This document shows positions 1 to 8,974 of a DNA stretch of 64,000 bases, in pieces (within the stretch, counting starts at the first letter, position 1; each line of letters begins with the position of its first letter). Source of the DNA: JAJFKX01 sp965230265 (GTDB taxonomy: Bacteria > Pseudomonadota > Gammaproteobacteria > Xanthomonadales > Wenzhouxiangellaceae); the NCBI GenBank assembly GCA_965230265.1, contig OZ245999.1, positions 1,116,001-1,180,000 of the forward strand, given 5' to 3'. The notes below the pieces were generated by a model. It was not told the DNA's origin. It did no database searches and saw only the letters and a program-made list of their open reading frames with translations. The translations under genes were made by a program, and so were the position numbers.

Positions 1-1
1 C

Positions 2-1000
2 AATCGAACACAAATTGTGCTTGGTGCGTTTATCGGTACTTTTATCTACTGCCTGTTGATACTGGCTACTATCAGCGGACAAACGGTTAATGCAGTGCCA
101 TATAGCTCAGTTATGCTGGGGTTAATACTTGGCGTGATCAGCTTTGCATTACTGATCTATTTTATTCATCACGTATTGGTGTTTATCCAGGTATCTCGGG
201 TATTGGAGGAGGTGTCCAATGAAGTGGTTACCGTTTTCTCCAGAATATTACTAAGTGAGGACGACCAATCCAGTCAGGCAAAAAAACGCTCGGGCAACAT
301 TGATAAGGAATTGCCTGAGAGACCAGCAGAATACCAACTGACCGCAAACTCCAGTGGGTATTTGCAATTGGTAGAACTGGATAGCATGGTGATGCTGGCT
401 TCTGAGCACGATGCTTTGGTGCATATACAGTGTAAACCCGGTGACTTTTTGATCAAGGGCAGTCCGTTATTACGGATCTGGGCCCAAAAACCGCTTGAGC
501 AGCCGTTATTGGATAAATTTTCAAAATCAATAAAGCTGGGGGTGCAACGAACCGCAATTCAGGATGCCGAATTTGCCATTGATCAATTGGTGGAAGTTGC
601 GCTACGGGCTTTGTCGCCGGGTATTAATGATTCATTTACCGCGATTAACTGTGTTGACCGCTTGGCTGCTGCATTGGCAGAGGTGGCCAGTAAACGATTG
701 CCTAAACCCTATTATTTCGATAGCAACGATACACTGAGAGTAGTGGTTAAACTCTATAGCTATCGCAGTATTTTGAATGCGGCATTTAACCCTATCCGTC
801 AAAATGCCCGCAATAATGTGGGTGTGACTCAACGCTTGATGGAAACGGTCATCAGTTTATGTCAATTGCCGATTTCCGAAAACTACCGTTCTGCATTGAT
901 CGAACATGCCCAATTAATATATGCAGAAGCTGAACAGCACTTTCAGAATCAGCGTGATTTGGAGCATTTTCAGAATAAATATTCAAAATTGATTGAGTGA
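2..1000 (+). CDS. DUF2254 family membrane protein, 5'-truncated by window
   Basis: The frame is open to the first bases of the window (upstream residues read N-R-T-Q-I-V-L-G), so the GTG at 17 is probably not the true start and the gene begins outside. Two hydrophobic segments lie in the first ~60 residues, followed by a soluble part containing ALRALSPGINDSFTA, a stretch typical of DUF2254 proteins. The function of the family is unknown; it is usually a predicted inner-membrane protein with a cytoplasmic C-terminal part. It converges on the MscS-type gene downstream. Family call fairly sure, function unknown. Confidence 0.8.
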   Translation, partial: NRTQIVLGAFIGTFIYCLLILATISGQTVNAVPYSSVMLGLILGVISFALLIYFIHHVLVFIQVSRVLEEVSNEVVTVFSRILLSEDDQSSQAKKRSGNIDKELPERPAEYQLTANSSGYLQLVELDSMVMLASEHDALVHIQCKPGDFLIKGSPLLRIWAQKPLEQPLLDKFSKSIKLGVQRTAIQDAEFAIDQLVEVALRALSPGINDSFTAINCVDRLAAALAEVASKRLPKPYYFDSNDTLRVVVKLYSYRSILNAAFNPIRQNARNNVGVTQRLMETVISLCQLPISENYRSALIEHAQLIYAEAEQHFQNQRDLEHFQNKYSKLIE

Positions 1001-1072
1001 CCTTTAAACCGAAACGGTAAGGTTTTTAATAAAAAACAGGTAACGCAAAGGGAAACAGCGATAACATGTTGC

Positions 1073-2191
1073 TTATTCTTTCGGCGCCTGTTCATTGAGC
1101 AGATCCTGCCCCTGATCGTTATCAGAATCAGCCGTTTCTTGGCGACGACGCTCATCTGCAATTTGATCATCAATTTCATCAACAGGTGTTGTTTCCTGTT
1201 CGGCTGCGATGGGCTGTTTGGGTTTTGCTTCACAAGGCGCCTGATTATCTGAATGCTCTGACGGGTCTGTTTCTTTGCTTTCAGTAGTGGGCATGCATTG
1301 CTGATCAAAGCGCACTTTGTGAATGGGTACTGGCATCTCAATTCCAGCATTGTCCAAGGCACCGCCAACCAAACGAATGGCTTCACTTTTGGTTTTACTC
1401 AGGCTGTTTTCCTTTTGGTTAACCCAGGCATAAAAATGCACGCCAACGCTGGAATCACCCGGTGGTTCCAACAGAGCAGATGGGGCTGGTTCGCTTAATG
1501 TACTGCGCATTTCACTGAGAGTCGTTACCCCCAGTTGCTGTGCTGCCAGCAGATCTTCATCGGTGGCTACACCGATAATAAAATCAAAACGCCGCAATGG
1601 GTTGCGGGTGTAATTGGTCATGGTATTTTTGAACACGGTCGCGTTGGGGATACGAATGTGGTTGCCATCCAATGTCATCAATATGGTGGCGCGTGAGGTC
1701 ATGCGAATGACTTTTCCCTGTTGACCATCGACAGCAATAAAATCATCGTTCGAAAAAGGCTGCCGGATGCTCAGCAGAATGCCCGCCAGATAGTTTTCGA
1801 TAACATCTTTGAATGCAAAGCCCAAAGCCAAACCGACCACACCTGCAGTTCCCAGGACTGCACCCACCAGTGCAGTGGCATTGAGAATTTCCAAGGCGAC
1901 CAGTATTCCAAATATAAAAATCAGCGTATGCACGACATTGGCCAGCAGACCGCGTAGCAGCACGTTATCGATATGTTTGAAGAGCCATTTGGAGTTGCTG
2001 ACCGTACGGGCAATAAACCAGAACAGCAACACCACAGCAGCAGCGATCAGCAGCAATGGCGCATAGGAGGCCAGATCGTGCAATCGCGTCATGATTCGAC
2101 CACCCACCTGGTTCAGATCATCACCGATATCGGCCAGTGCGGCCAGCGGCCACGTTGTCGATATTAGTGCTGCCAAAAGTTTACGGCTCAT
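1073..2191 (-). CDS. MscS-family mechanosensitive ion channel
   Basis: Small-conductance mechanosensitive channel homologue of the inner membrane, expected to release solutes on hypo-osmotic shock. The start at 2191 is preferred over 2227 because a GGAA lies just upstream of it and the protein then begins with a plausible signal sequence (residues 1-20). Predicted membrane segments lie at about 43-61, 84-103 and 108-140; the last is the Gly/Ala-rich pore helix (GTAGVVGLALGFAFKDV) followed by the beta domain with DGNHIRIPN. The last ~70 residues form a polar, acidic, Gln/Glu-rich tail not needed for the channel fold. Its role is unknown. Confidence 0.88.
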   Translation of the reverse strand: MSRKLLAALISTTWPLAALADIGDDLNQVGGRIMTRLHDLASYAPLLLIAAAVVLLFWFIARTVSNSKWLFKHIDNVLLRGLLANVVHTLIFIFGILVALEILNATALVGAVLGTAGVVGLALGFAFKDVIENYLAGILLSIRQPFSNDDFIAVDGQQGKVIRMTSRATILMTLDGNHIRIPNATVFKNTMTNYTRNPLRRFDFIIGVATDEDLLAAQQLGVTTLSEMRSTLSEPAPSALLEPPGDSSVGVHFYAWVNQKENSLSKTKSEAIRLVGGALDNAGIEMPVPIHKVRFDQQCMPTTESKETDPSEHSDNQAPCEAKPKQPIAAEQETTPVDEIDDQIADERRRQETADSDNDQGQDLLNEQAPKE

Positions 2192-2323
2192 AATGTTCCA
2201 ATCAAAAACAAATGATGTTTCAATCATAAATCAGACACAGGAAGATGTCAGTTCCTGGTTTGTCGGCGCAGATTTTGGCTATGCCTGCTGATGGCAGCAA
2301 TATCATTGGCATGTGGCCACCTA

Positions 2324-3136
2324 TTATCTGGGTTTATTTCCGTGAGCCTGAATCTGATATTCCGGAAAACCCGGTGTATTTTGGAATTTTTGCAAGGTTT
2401 GGCTAAACAGCTGAGAATCGGAGATGCGATCCAAGGTTTTAATTAAACCATTGATTCGATGCCGGCGAGTTCGGCAGCATTCGGTATAGGCATTGAGTAC
2501 TTCAATTAAATTGGTTTGATGGTCTGCTCGTAAGGCATTATCAACCTGCCAAAAATAGGCGGCACCGCCCCAGTACATGGTTGGGAACCGGCCACTCGAG
2601 CGCAGTCTTGTGGCCGCTTTGGCAAAGGGCAGGTGGTCATAATCATAGCGCCGTTCGGCTCGAGAAAAACGGCTCAAGTAACGATCGTAAGCCTCACGTT
2701 CATCAATAATGCCGGTTTGCTGCATCACCTGATACTGCATAAAGCTGGCGAACCCTTCAGCAAACCATGAGTAGCTGTTGCCCAAGTAGGGGAAAATCAG
2801 ATGACTCAGCTCATGGGAGGCTTTCCAGTCTTCACGAAATGCCTGCAGGCTGAACGAGGGATCAACATGAAAGTCCACACCCTGGCGCCATCCTCGTCTG
2901 GTGTTGGCCCAGGGTACCGGGTTGCTACCGGAGCGCGTACGATGCATATAGATCGTGATATCAAAAGGAGGTTGCCCCACCATTTGCACTACGCTGGCAT
3001 AAGTCTCGTCAACCCATGTTTTGAGTTTTGCTTGCTGCTGTGATGAAAAATTATCCTGCCATCGATAGATCAACTTGCTGTGTGCCGGGAAACAATATAA
3101 AAAACAAACAATGCTTGCCAGAAGGTATTTCCGCAT
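2324..3136 (-). CDS. Secreted gluzincin-like zinc metallopeptidase (HExxH)
   Basis: 270 residues with a Sec signal peptide (cleavage probably after ~20, A-H-S). HELSH at 108-112 supplies the two zinc-binding His and the catalytic Glu, and WFAEGFASF with Glu127 fits the third ligand of gluzincin (MA clan) peptidases such as the peptidase_MA-like group. It probably acts in the periplasm or outside the cell; the substrate is unknown. An AAGAGAT stretch precedes the ATG. This is the last host gene before the mobile element. Confidence 0.7.
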   Translation of the reverse strand: MRKYLLASIVCFLYCFPAHSKLIYRWQDNFSSQQQAKLKTWVDETYASVVQMVGQPPFDITIYMHRTRSGSNPVPWANTRRGWRQGVDFHVDPSFSLQAFREDWKASHELSHLIFPYLGNSYSWFAEGFASFMQYQVMQQTGIIDEREAYDRYLSRFSRAERRYDYDHLPFAKAATRLRSSGRFPTMYWGGAAYFWQVDNALRADHQTNLIEVLNAYTECCRTRRHRINGLIKTLDRISDSQLFSQTLQKFQNTPGFPEYQIQAHGNKPR

Positions 3137-3479
3137 GATTACTGATATCTCTTAAGTGTTTAGTAAATGACATGCCGTGAGTTAATTCACTCGAATGACA
3201 ATCTGATCGGCAAACCTGGTTATCAAAGTGAATTAAAAAAACTGCCAAAAACCATAGTTATTGAAAAGTTCAGACGACGGCCGGTCGATCAAGTTCATTG
3301 GCTTAAACCGCAGAGTGCTGGATCAACGGCAGTACGAGTTTTTAGAGAGATAAGTGACGATCAGATCACTACTGCAGTGTTGTAAACACCATGAACCTGG
3401 GGTGCAGGATGGTGGGTGAAGGTGCTTTTGTTATTGCGGGGGCAGGGCAATGGTTCGTTAAACTGATCGGTAATGCAGA
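3137..3479. other. Host/element junction region, no clear gene
   Basis: About 340 bases between the host metallopeptidase and the first element gene. I see no convincing reading frame and no copy of the tRNA-Arg 3' end that marks the other junction near 31050, so the left attachment site cannot be fixed from sequence. Serine recombinases usually leave only a very short common core, so the missing long direct repeat is expected. An oriT for the mobC-relaxase pair could lie here or just upstream of mobC, but I could not recognise one. Confidence 0.4.
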
Positions 3480-3695
3480 TTGGCAAAAGAAGTGGCGCAC
3501 ATCGAAGGAGAGACTTCGAACACGCTGTTTGAGATATTAGCAGACTGGGAAGATCAGCTAACTCACTGTTATTACTATGAAAATGCCCTCGGTGATGAAT
3601 CTGATGCATTAGATGAAGAATCAGACGAATTTGAGGATGAAGAGCCAGAACATACCCCTGTATGTAAGCCCGGTATGGGTCGGAGGGGACCATGA
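3480..3695 (+). CDS. Small acidic protein upstream of mobC
   Basis: 71 residues from a TTG start, strongly acidic in its second half (many Asp/Glu). The stop overlaps the mobC start as ATGA, typical of translational coupling, which is the main reason to believe it is expressed. An in-frame stop at 3471 rules out a longer version, and a GTG at 3492 is an alternative start. I do not recognise a family; it could be a small accessory mobilization protein. Confidence 0.4.
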   Translation: MAKEVAHIEGETSNTLFEILADWEDQLTHCYYYENALGDESDALDEESDEFEDEEPEHTPVCKPGMGRRGP

Positions 3696-4165
3696 ACGGG
3701 CCAGGACTCGGGTCATTCCCTGGCCCTGGGAAGCGTCCCGCACCGTTTTCACTGCGGCTGACATTGGAAGAGCGCGCTGAGCTTGAGCAACGGGCGCATG
3801 GCATGTCCATGTCCGCCTATATCAAGGAGCGGCTGTTCGACGATAATGCGCCTGTAAAGCCCCGCAGACAGCGCAAGCCAAGAATCAAGGACTATAAAGC
3901 CCTCGCGCAGCTGCTGGCGCTATTGGGGTCTTCTCGACTATCCCAGAATATGAATCAGCTGGCAAAAGCGGCGCATGTCGGTAATTTGCCGTTGCAGCCA
4001 GACGTGGAGCGTCAGCTGATCAGCGCTTGTGGCGATATTCACTCAATGCGCGTCATGTTGATGCGCGCATTGGGTATGAGAATCCGACCTGATGATGAGG
4101 CGAAGAACGAATCCTTGTCTCAAACTTTTAGCCGTGCGGCAGCTGGATTTACCCATTTGGTCTAG
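3692..4165 (+). CDS. mobC: MobC-like relaxosome accessory protein
   Basis: 157 residues. After a Pro/Gly-rich start, the part from PFSLRLTLEERAELEQRA to ~50 looks like a ribbon-helix-helix DNA-binding region (MSAYIKERLF). Residues ~75-100 contain SSRLSQNMNQLAKAAHVG, the typical MobC signature (S-N-x-N-Q-L-A-x-x-A-N-x-G). MobC proteins bind and open oriT DNA for the relaxase. GGAGGGG lies 5 bases before the ATG, and the gene is coupled to the small acidic gene upstream and sits 2 bases ahead of the relaxase gene. Confidence 0.85.
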   Translation: MNGPGLGSFPGPGKRPAPFSLRLTLEERAELEQRAHGMSMSAYIKERLFDDNAPVKPRRQRKPRIKDYKALAQLLALLGSSRLSQNMNQLAKAAHVGNLPLQPDVERQLISACGDIHSMRVMLMRALGMRIRPDDEAKNESLSQTFSRAAAGFTHLV

Positions 4166-4167
4166 TC

Positions 4168-5442
4168 ATGATCATCAAGGGCAATCAACGCGGCGGTGCA
4201 CGGCAGTTGGCGCATCATCTGCTAAAAGATGAAAACGACCATGTTGAGATTCATGAGCTGCGCGGTTTCATGGCGGATGATCTACACGGAGCCTTCGCCG
4301 AAACCCATGCCATCGCCAAGGCCACAAAATGCACACAGTTTTTGTTTTCCGTCAGTTTGAATCCGCCACAGCAAGAAACGGCTTCAGTCGAAGCATTTGA
4401 AGATGCAGCAGACCGGATAGAGAAAAAACTTGGACTAGAAGGGCAGCCTCGTGCCATCGTCTTCCATGAGAAGCAAGGCCCCGGTGGATATAGACGTCAT
4501 GCACACGTCATCTGGAGCCGTATAGATACGGATACCATGACCGCCATCAACCTCTCTTGGTACAAAAACAAACTCAACACGATCGCGAAAGAACTGTTCT
4601 TGGAACATGGCTGGGAATTGCCACTGGGATTTCGGGACCCAAATCTCACCAATCCGCTCAACTTCACCCAAGATCAATGGCAACAAGCCCTCAGAACAGA
4701 GCGTGATCCGCGTGAGATCAAACAAGCGATTCAAACAGCTTGGGTGAACTCTGATTGCGCCGAATCCCTCAATTCTGAATTAGAGGAAAAAGGCTTTAAG
4801 CTTGCACGGGGCGATAAGCGCGGGTTTGTGGTTGTGGATTATCAAGGCGAAGTCTATTCGCTGCCCAGATGGGCGAATGTCAAAACCAAACAGGTCAGGG
4901 CGCGACTAGGCAACCCGCACAACCTACCATCTGTTGCGCAAGTCAAACAGCAATTCCGCCTTATGCTCAGGCCGCATGTACGCAATATGCTCAAGGAACT
5001 CAAGGAAAAGCACAGACAAGAGCTGAAACCCCTGCTCAAGCAAAAACGCGAGATGATCAAGCGTCACAAACTGGAACGCCAGCACCTCAAAGCCAAACAA
5101 GCCAAACGCTGGGCACAAGAAACCCAAATCCGCCAAGCTCGTCTCCACAAAGGCCTGCGTGGCCTTTGGGATTGGCTCTCAGGTCGCGCTAAGCAGATCA
5201 GGCAGCAGAATGAGCGTGAGGCACAGGTGGCGCTGAAACGGGATCAGAAAGAGCGTGATAATGTAATAATCAAACATGCGCGGCAGGTAAGTAAATTTAG
5301 CTGTAAAATTATGCAGTTGCACCACAATCAAAGGAAGTGTAAAGTTAGTCTAATAAGTAGTCTCAAAAAGCGCTCTATTAATCCTTTAACAAAAAGCGCT
5401 CAAATTTACGTGCGAGGCGGGATCGAAACTCATAGCAGGTAA
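4168..5442 (+). CDS. Relaxase/mobilization nuclease
   Basis: 424 residues. The N-terminal ~150 residues match the relaxase/mobilization nuclease family (PF03432 type), with the HUH-like metal motif RRHAHVIWSRID. It should nick oriT and lead the strand into the recipient. At the place where many relaxases have a catalytic Tyr (GGARQLAHHLL) there is His. Residues ~255-350 are a basic, coiled-coil-rich tail. From about base 5270 the composition turns AT-rich and the last ~60 codons look unlike the rest, suggesting the original 3' end was replaced when cargo was inserted. There is no good ribosome site, so expression probably depends on coupling to mobC. Confidence 0.8.
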   Translation: MIIKGNQRGGARQLAHHLLKDENDHVEIHELRGFMADDLHGAFAETHAIAKATKCTQFLFSVSLNPPQQETASVEAFEDAADRIEKKLGLEGQPRAIVFHEKQGPGGYRRHAHVIWSRIDTDTMTAINLSWYKNKLNTIAKELFLEHGWELPLGFRDPNLTNPLNFTQDQWQQALRTERDPREIKQAIQTAWVNSDCAESLNSELEEKGFKLARGDKRGFVVVDYQGEVYSLPRWANVKTKQVRARLGNPHNLPSVAQVKQQFRLMLRPHVRNMLKELKEKHRQELKPLLKQKREMIKRHKLERQHLKAKQAKRWAQETQIRQARLHKGLRGLWDWLSGRAKQIRQQNEREAQVALKRDQKERDNVIIKHARQVSKFSCKIMQLHHNQRKCKVSLISSLKKRSINPLTKSAQIYVRGGIETHSR

Positions 5443-5453
5443 TTAGTATAAGC

Positions 5454-5663
5454 TTGCTGAATATTCACATGGAGATGCATAAGGTGGAAACTGGACAAGA
5501 CTCTACTCAATCAGGTGGGGATATCAAACCTGAAATTAAAACTACGACTGGAACCTTTAATAAAGTGGTAAAATACGTTAGAAACCTGTTCTTCCATGAA
5601 AGGCTTCCATATACGTTGGAGAACGATTCAACTATTGAAAGTATTACTAAAACATTTGGCTAA
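5454..5663 (+). CDS. Small hypothetical protein
   Basis: Up to 69 residues from TTG at 5454; an ATG at 5469 would give 64. No clear Shine-Dalgarno sequence at either. AT-rich like the genes that follow, and located between the abnormal relaxase tail and the membrane-SH3b gene. The sequence is hydrophilic with no recognisable domain. It may be part of the downstream module or not a gene at all. Confidence 0.25.
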   Translation: MLNIHMEMHKVETGQDSTQSGGDIKPEIKTTTGTFNKVVKYVRNLFFHERLPYTLENDSTIESITKTFG

Positions 5664-5700
5664 ACTGATCTTCTAGGGGCTTAATTCTAGGGGTTGTTAA

Positions 5701-7122
5701 GTGGATTCAGCTGCCTTCATAACGCTTTTGGTGCTTACCTTTCTTTTACCAGGTTTTTTATTTCATACTTCCCTTCACAAAAACGCCTCAAAATTTTCAT
5801 ACTCTGATACTCATTGGCGTAGAACAAATACTCTTTCGCAGATACTGAGCGCGGCGGTAATTATTCATCTGACTCTTGGTGTGATGATTGCTTACTTATT
5901 CTTTAAAGATATAGAAGTTTTTAAAAACATACAGAAAATATATATTTATATGTCTAAATCTAATAAGGTTGATGTCATAGAAATATATTTAGCATTTGGT
6001 TGTTTGCTGGCATTCTATACTTGCATAACAACAATTATGTCTAAAGTGTTTGGCTTTTTTATATCAAAAAGAGCATTTATAAACCATGAAAAAAGGTCTA
6101 CCGAATCAGCATCTGAAGACAAGCCATTTAAAAATCTATTATTTTTAATAAAGAATACAAAAATACCTATTTGGGATTGGGCTATTTTCAAAAGATTTTC
6201 TGATGGTTTTTTTTCAAATATCTGGTTTAAAAGTTTATTGGAGAGGAAAAGTGCTTCAAAAAATAAAGTTATCATTGATGCAGTTATTCTGACAACGATC
6301 AAAGAAAAGAGTGCTCTTGATGGTGATCCAAAAGAATTAGCCCCTAGATGTTTGATTTACAGGGGCTATGTTTTTGATATGCAAATCAATGAGGATGGTG
6401 AGATATCATACATTATATTAAGCCCAGCTTTTAAAGTTTTTTCTCACCAAGATAAATGGCCAGATATTGATGACCCAAAATGGTCTTGTCTCTATACGGG
6501 TTCTAGATTTGATGGATATGACTATAATGATGATTATGTTAGACACTCGTTCTATGTTGGCGGTGATATTATACAAAATGTGCATTTTATACAGAACTCA
6601 AGTGACAACTTAAGGCTTCGTCAAATGGAAGTGGCCGCATTAAGAAAAACAGAAGATATAGATTCTGTTGGTGCTATAAAAGTTAAAAAAATACAACAGC
6701 CAGCCTATTTTTTTCATTTAATTATAATTCCTATAATAGTTTATATTTTATACAGCCTGACTTGTGATGTAGTCTTTAATGCTGCTGCGAAAACAATGGA
6801 TAGACAAATGAAGCTTCAAGAGAATGAGGCAGAAGTTTTTTCACCACCTAATATAGCTTATAACTTTTATATAGATGAACAAGATGATGGAAGTCAAATC
6901 GATATTAATGGCCTTTTCAAAACATCTGGAATGAATGTTGTTATTCGCTCAGCACCATCTAAATTCGCCAGAAAAATAGGCACCATTAACGACCAAGAGA
7001 TTGAAGTAAAAGTGATTGGTAAAGTAAAAGAGAGCATTGATTGGTATCAGATTGAGCTTCCAGATGGACAAGCTGGTTATATATTTGCTCCACTTCTAAA
7101 GCAACTGGATGGTTCGCTTTGA
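5701..7122 (+). CDS. Polytopic membrane protein with C-terminal SH3b domain
   Basis: 473 residues from GTG with AGGGG upstream. Hydrophobic segments lie at ~3-21, 46-70, 95-118 and ~335-357. Between the third and fourth is a soluble region (~120-330) I cannot assign. After the last segment comes a linker and a C-terminal SH3b-like domain (~395-470: VIRSAPSKFARKIG ... WYQIELPDGQAGYIF). Much more AT-rich than the mobilization genes. The next gene, 42 bases on, also encodes a membrane protein. By location it is cargo, possibly defensive; no function is known to me. Compare the unrelated SH3b membrane protein at 14573-15640. Confidence 0.7.
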   Translation: MDSAAFITLLVLTFLLPGFLFHTSLHKNASKFSYSDTHWRRTNTLSQILSAAVIIHLTLGVMIAYLFFKDIEVFKNIQKIYIYMSKSNKVDVIEIYLAFGCLLAFYTCITTIMSKVFGFFISKRAFINHEKRSTESASEDKPFKNLLFLIKNTKIPIWDWAIFKRFSDGFFSNIWFKSLLERKSASKNKVIIDAVILTTIKEKSALDGDPKELAPRCLIYRGYVFDMQINEDGEISYIILSPAFKVFSHQDKWPDIDDPKWSCLYTGSRFDGYDYNDDYVRHSFYVGGDIIQNVHFIQNSSDNLRLRQMEVAALRKTEDIDSVGAIKVKKIQQPAYFFHLIIIPIIVYILYSLTCDVVFNAAAKTMDRQMKLQENEAEVFSPPNIAYNFYIDEQDDGSQIDINGLFKTSGMNVVIRSAPSKFARKIGTINDQEIEVKVIGKVKESIDWYQIELPDGQAGYIFAPLLKQLDGSL

Positions 7123-7164
7123 TTGTTCAAATGTGCTTAACAACAGGCAGGCGGAGGCGTGATT

Positions 7165-7611
7165 ATGTTTTCCTGGTTTAAGCCTAAATTTACATTGCCT
7201 GAAGGAAAAGTAGCATTAAGTACTGTTGGGGCAGTTGCGACTGCAATTGGTGGAGTGCTGTTTGTTGCACCTCAGATCGTTCCGGCCATTGTTGGTATAG
7301 CCGCGATTACAAATTTTGCTGTCGAATATAAAATAAATGAAAAAAATTCTGAAGAACAAAACAAACATTTTGAAGAAATATTAGAAAAGCTTGAGGGGAT
7401 AGAGAAAACGCTTAGTGAATATATTTCATATCAAGAGAGTGAAAATGAAAACTTAAAGAAAGTTCTTTTGGCGCTAAGTTCACAAGTAAATTATATAATA
7501 TTTATGGTGGTTATAGGTGCTTTTTCTGAGTATGCGAAATTTTATATAGATATATCATTTGCAACTAAAAATATTAGCTCCAAGGTTTTTTCGTGGTCAT
7601 TATGTTGGTAA
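7165..7611 (+). CDS. Small membrane protein, probably frameshifted near its 3' end
   Basis: 148 residues from ATG 7165, chosen because GGAGG sits 7 bases upstream (only 1 base before the GTG at 7159). It has a hydrophobic stretch at ~15-50, a Glu/Lys-rich coiled-coil segment (~55-100) and a second hydrophobic stretch (~110-125). The frame ends at 7611, but the overlapping -1 frame carries a strongly hydrophobic run (VVIMLVIFMLIFLWL) and stops only at 7680. One extra T in the T6 run at 7586-7591 would join the two. This could be a sequencing error, a real mutation or a frameshift site. Function unknown; follows the SH3b membrane gene. Confidence 0.55.
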   Translation: MFSWFKPKFTLPEGKVALSTVGAVATAIGGVLFVAPQIVPAIVGIAAITNFAVEYKINEKNSEEQNKHFEEILEKLEGIEKTLSEYISYQESENENLKKVLLALSSQVNYIIFMVVIGAFSEYAKFYIDISFATKNISSKVFSWSLCW

Positions 7612-7708
7612 TTTTTATGTTAATTTTTTTATGGTTAGAGAAAAACAAAGGGCGCGCAATTAATTGGCCTTTTGTGAGACATAGAAGGCCAGGTAATTAG
7701 AGATGAAC

Positions 7709-8212
7709 TTAAACCAGCCCCCTCTCCGCCATTGAGGTAACGCGCTCACCAACGATTAAGTGATCCAGAACTCGGATATCGACGAGTGTCAGTGCATCTT
7801 TCAGGCGTTTGGTGATGGCGATGTCAGCGTTTGATGGCTCTGTATCGCCACTTGGGTGATTATGGGCGAAGATGACGGCGGCAGCGTTGTGTTTGAGGCC
7901 TGCTTTGACGACTTCCCTTGGGTAGACGGCTGATGCATCGATGGTGCCACGAAACATCACCTCGTGATGGATGATTTTGTGCTTACTGTCCAGCCAGATC
8001 GCCATGAACACCTCGTGCTCGTAAGGACCAATCAGTACTTGGATCAGCTCTCTTGCATGATCAGGACTGGTCAGTGGCTCCTGATCTGACGCAAATCGTT
8101 CGCGGATGCAGTGTTGAGCGGCTTGCAGCAGTTGTTCTTGATCAATGGTATAGGTTTGACCCTCAATATCCTGCACTTGAACTGTTTTGTCGCCTGTATT
8201 TAAAAACGTCAT
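7709..8212 (-). CDS. RadC-like JAB/MPN domain protein
   Basis: 167 residues. The start at 8212 is set by GGAG about 8 bases upstream; the longer open frame to 8317 runs into a non-coding leader. HNHPSGDTEPSNAD (His117, His119, Asp130) is the JAMM zinc motif of the RadC family. The N-terminal helix-hairpin-helix part of chromosomal RadC is absent, as in the short RadC-like proteins common on mobile elements. Despite the name no repair role is established; a nuclease or antirestriction-linked role has been proposed. Converges on the membrane-protein gene before it. Confidence 0.85.
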   Translation of the reverse strand: MTFLNTGDKTVQVQDIEGQTYTIDQEQLLQAAQHCIRERFASDQEPLTSPDHARELIQVLIGPYEHEVFMAIWLDSKHKIIHHEVMFRGTIDASAVYPREVVKAGLKHNAAAVIFAHNHPSGDTEPSNADIAITKRLKDALTLVDIRVLDHLIVGERVTSMAERGLV

Positions 8213-8577
8213 GATCCGCTCCGAACTCCTGGGTTGATGGGCGTTTCGGGAGTCCGGTCTGAATCGGCGGAACCGTCCAGTCTGTTGGCAAATAAACGCA
8301 GTGCGTGCAGGCAACACCGTAAGGCTGACTTGACGGAGCCGCCAAGAGCGGCAAGATATCGACCGGAATCAAACCAGAGTTAGAGCGACATCTGACAAGG
8401 CTACAAGCCACCTCAGGCGAAAAACAATGCAGGATATTGAGGGTTGCACCTGTCACGATCAAAGCAGTGTAAAGCCCTCTAGTCGTGCTCGTATTTGCGA
8501 GTCTTCAGATCAGGCGACCCTGCACAGTGCCTCAATATTCGCTATCCTAGGTGCTTGGTTAAAAGCGGGAATGAAGG
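8213..8577. other. Non-coding leader of the radC-like gene
   Basis: About 365 bases without a credible gene, between the radC-like start (minus) and the next plus-strand gene. It holds the radC-like ribosome site at its left edge and a small hairpin (GCCGC/GCGGC around 8337-8352). Long GC-rich leaders also precede ardA and the small gene at 15767-15979 on the same strand. No homology or promoter could be fixed by eye. Confidence 0.35.
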
Positions 8578-8970
8578 GTGGGCGAGACTGGCAAGGGCAA
8601 AACACTTACTCCGATCTTCAATGATCTTCGCACTCTCAGCGATCAACAGCTGATCAATCGACACAAAGCGGTCGTCAAAGACATGCAGCCCAAACACGCT
8701 TATCCGGCCCCTCGCCCGACAGGCTCAATGGCCGCAGGTGCTAGAGCCGTCAACATCCAGGAAGCCCGTTCCAATTACGCCAAAAACGTGCAAAAGCTTG
8801 GTGAGATCAAGACCGAAGCAGATCGGCGGATCAATCAAACGGGTGGCAAGGGTGCGTCAAAAGAGCTGAAACAGGCGTTTAACCCACAAGCTGAACGTAG
8901 CCAACAACAGAAAACCCAGGTGCAAAGGGTTGAGCCGACGAAGCCGAAGGGCAGAGGATTGGAGCGGTAG
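8578..8970 (+). CDS. Hypothetical basic hydrophilic protein
   Basis: 130 residues from GTG, with AAGG just upstream. It is rich in Lys, Gln, Ala and Pro, with no hydrophobic core segment; the middle (SNYAKNVQKLGEIKTEADRRI) is helical and the ends look disordered. Base composition resembles the mobilization backbone rather than the AT-rich cargo. It ends 4 bases before the stop of the convergent Gabija-like operon. No family recognised. Confidence 0.5.
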   Translation: MGETGKGKTLTPIFNDLRTLSDQQLINRHKAVVKDMQPKHAYPAPRPTGSMAAGARAVNIQEARSNYAKNVQKLGEIKTEADRRINQTGGKGASKELKQAFNPQAERSQQQKTQVQRVEPTKPKGRGLER

Positions 8971-8974
8971 GTAA

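Noticed and set aside
3384..3391. AAACACCA shared by the left junction region and 31034-31041, as a possible attachment core
   Set aside because: Eight bases is too short to separate from chance, and nothing around it matches.
4869..5192. Alternative open frame inside the relaxase gene
   Set aside because: Gln/Thr-rich shadow of the relaxase frame with no start signal; the relaxase reading is clearly the real one.
8359..8370. 12-mer TCGACCGGAATC repeated at 15669-15680
   Set aside because: Many 12-base repeats are expected by chance in a window this size, and the two sites differ in context.
8427..8624. Plus-strand open frame in the radC-like leader
   Set aside because: No ribosome site, overlaps the next gene in another frame, and lies in leader-type sequence.
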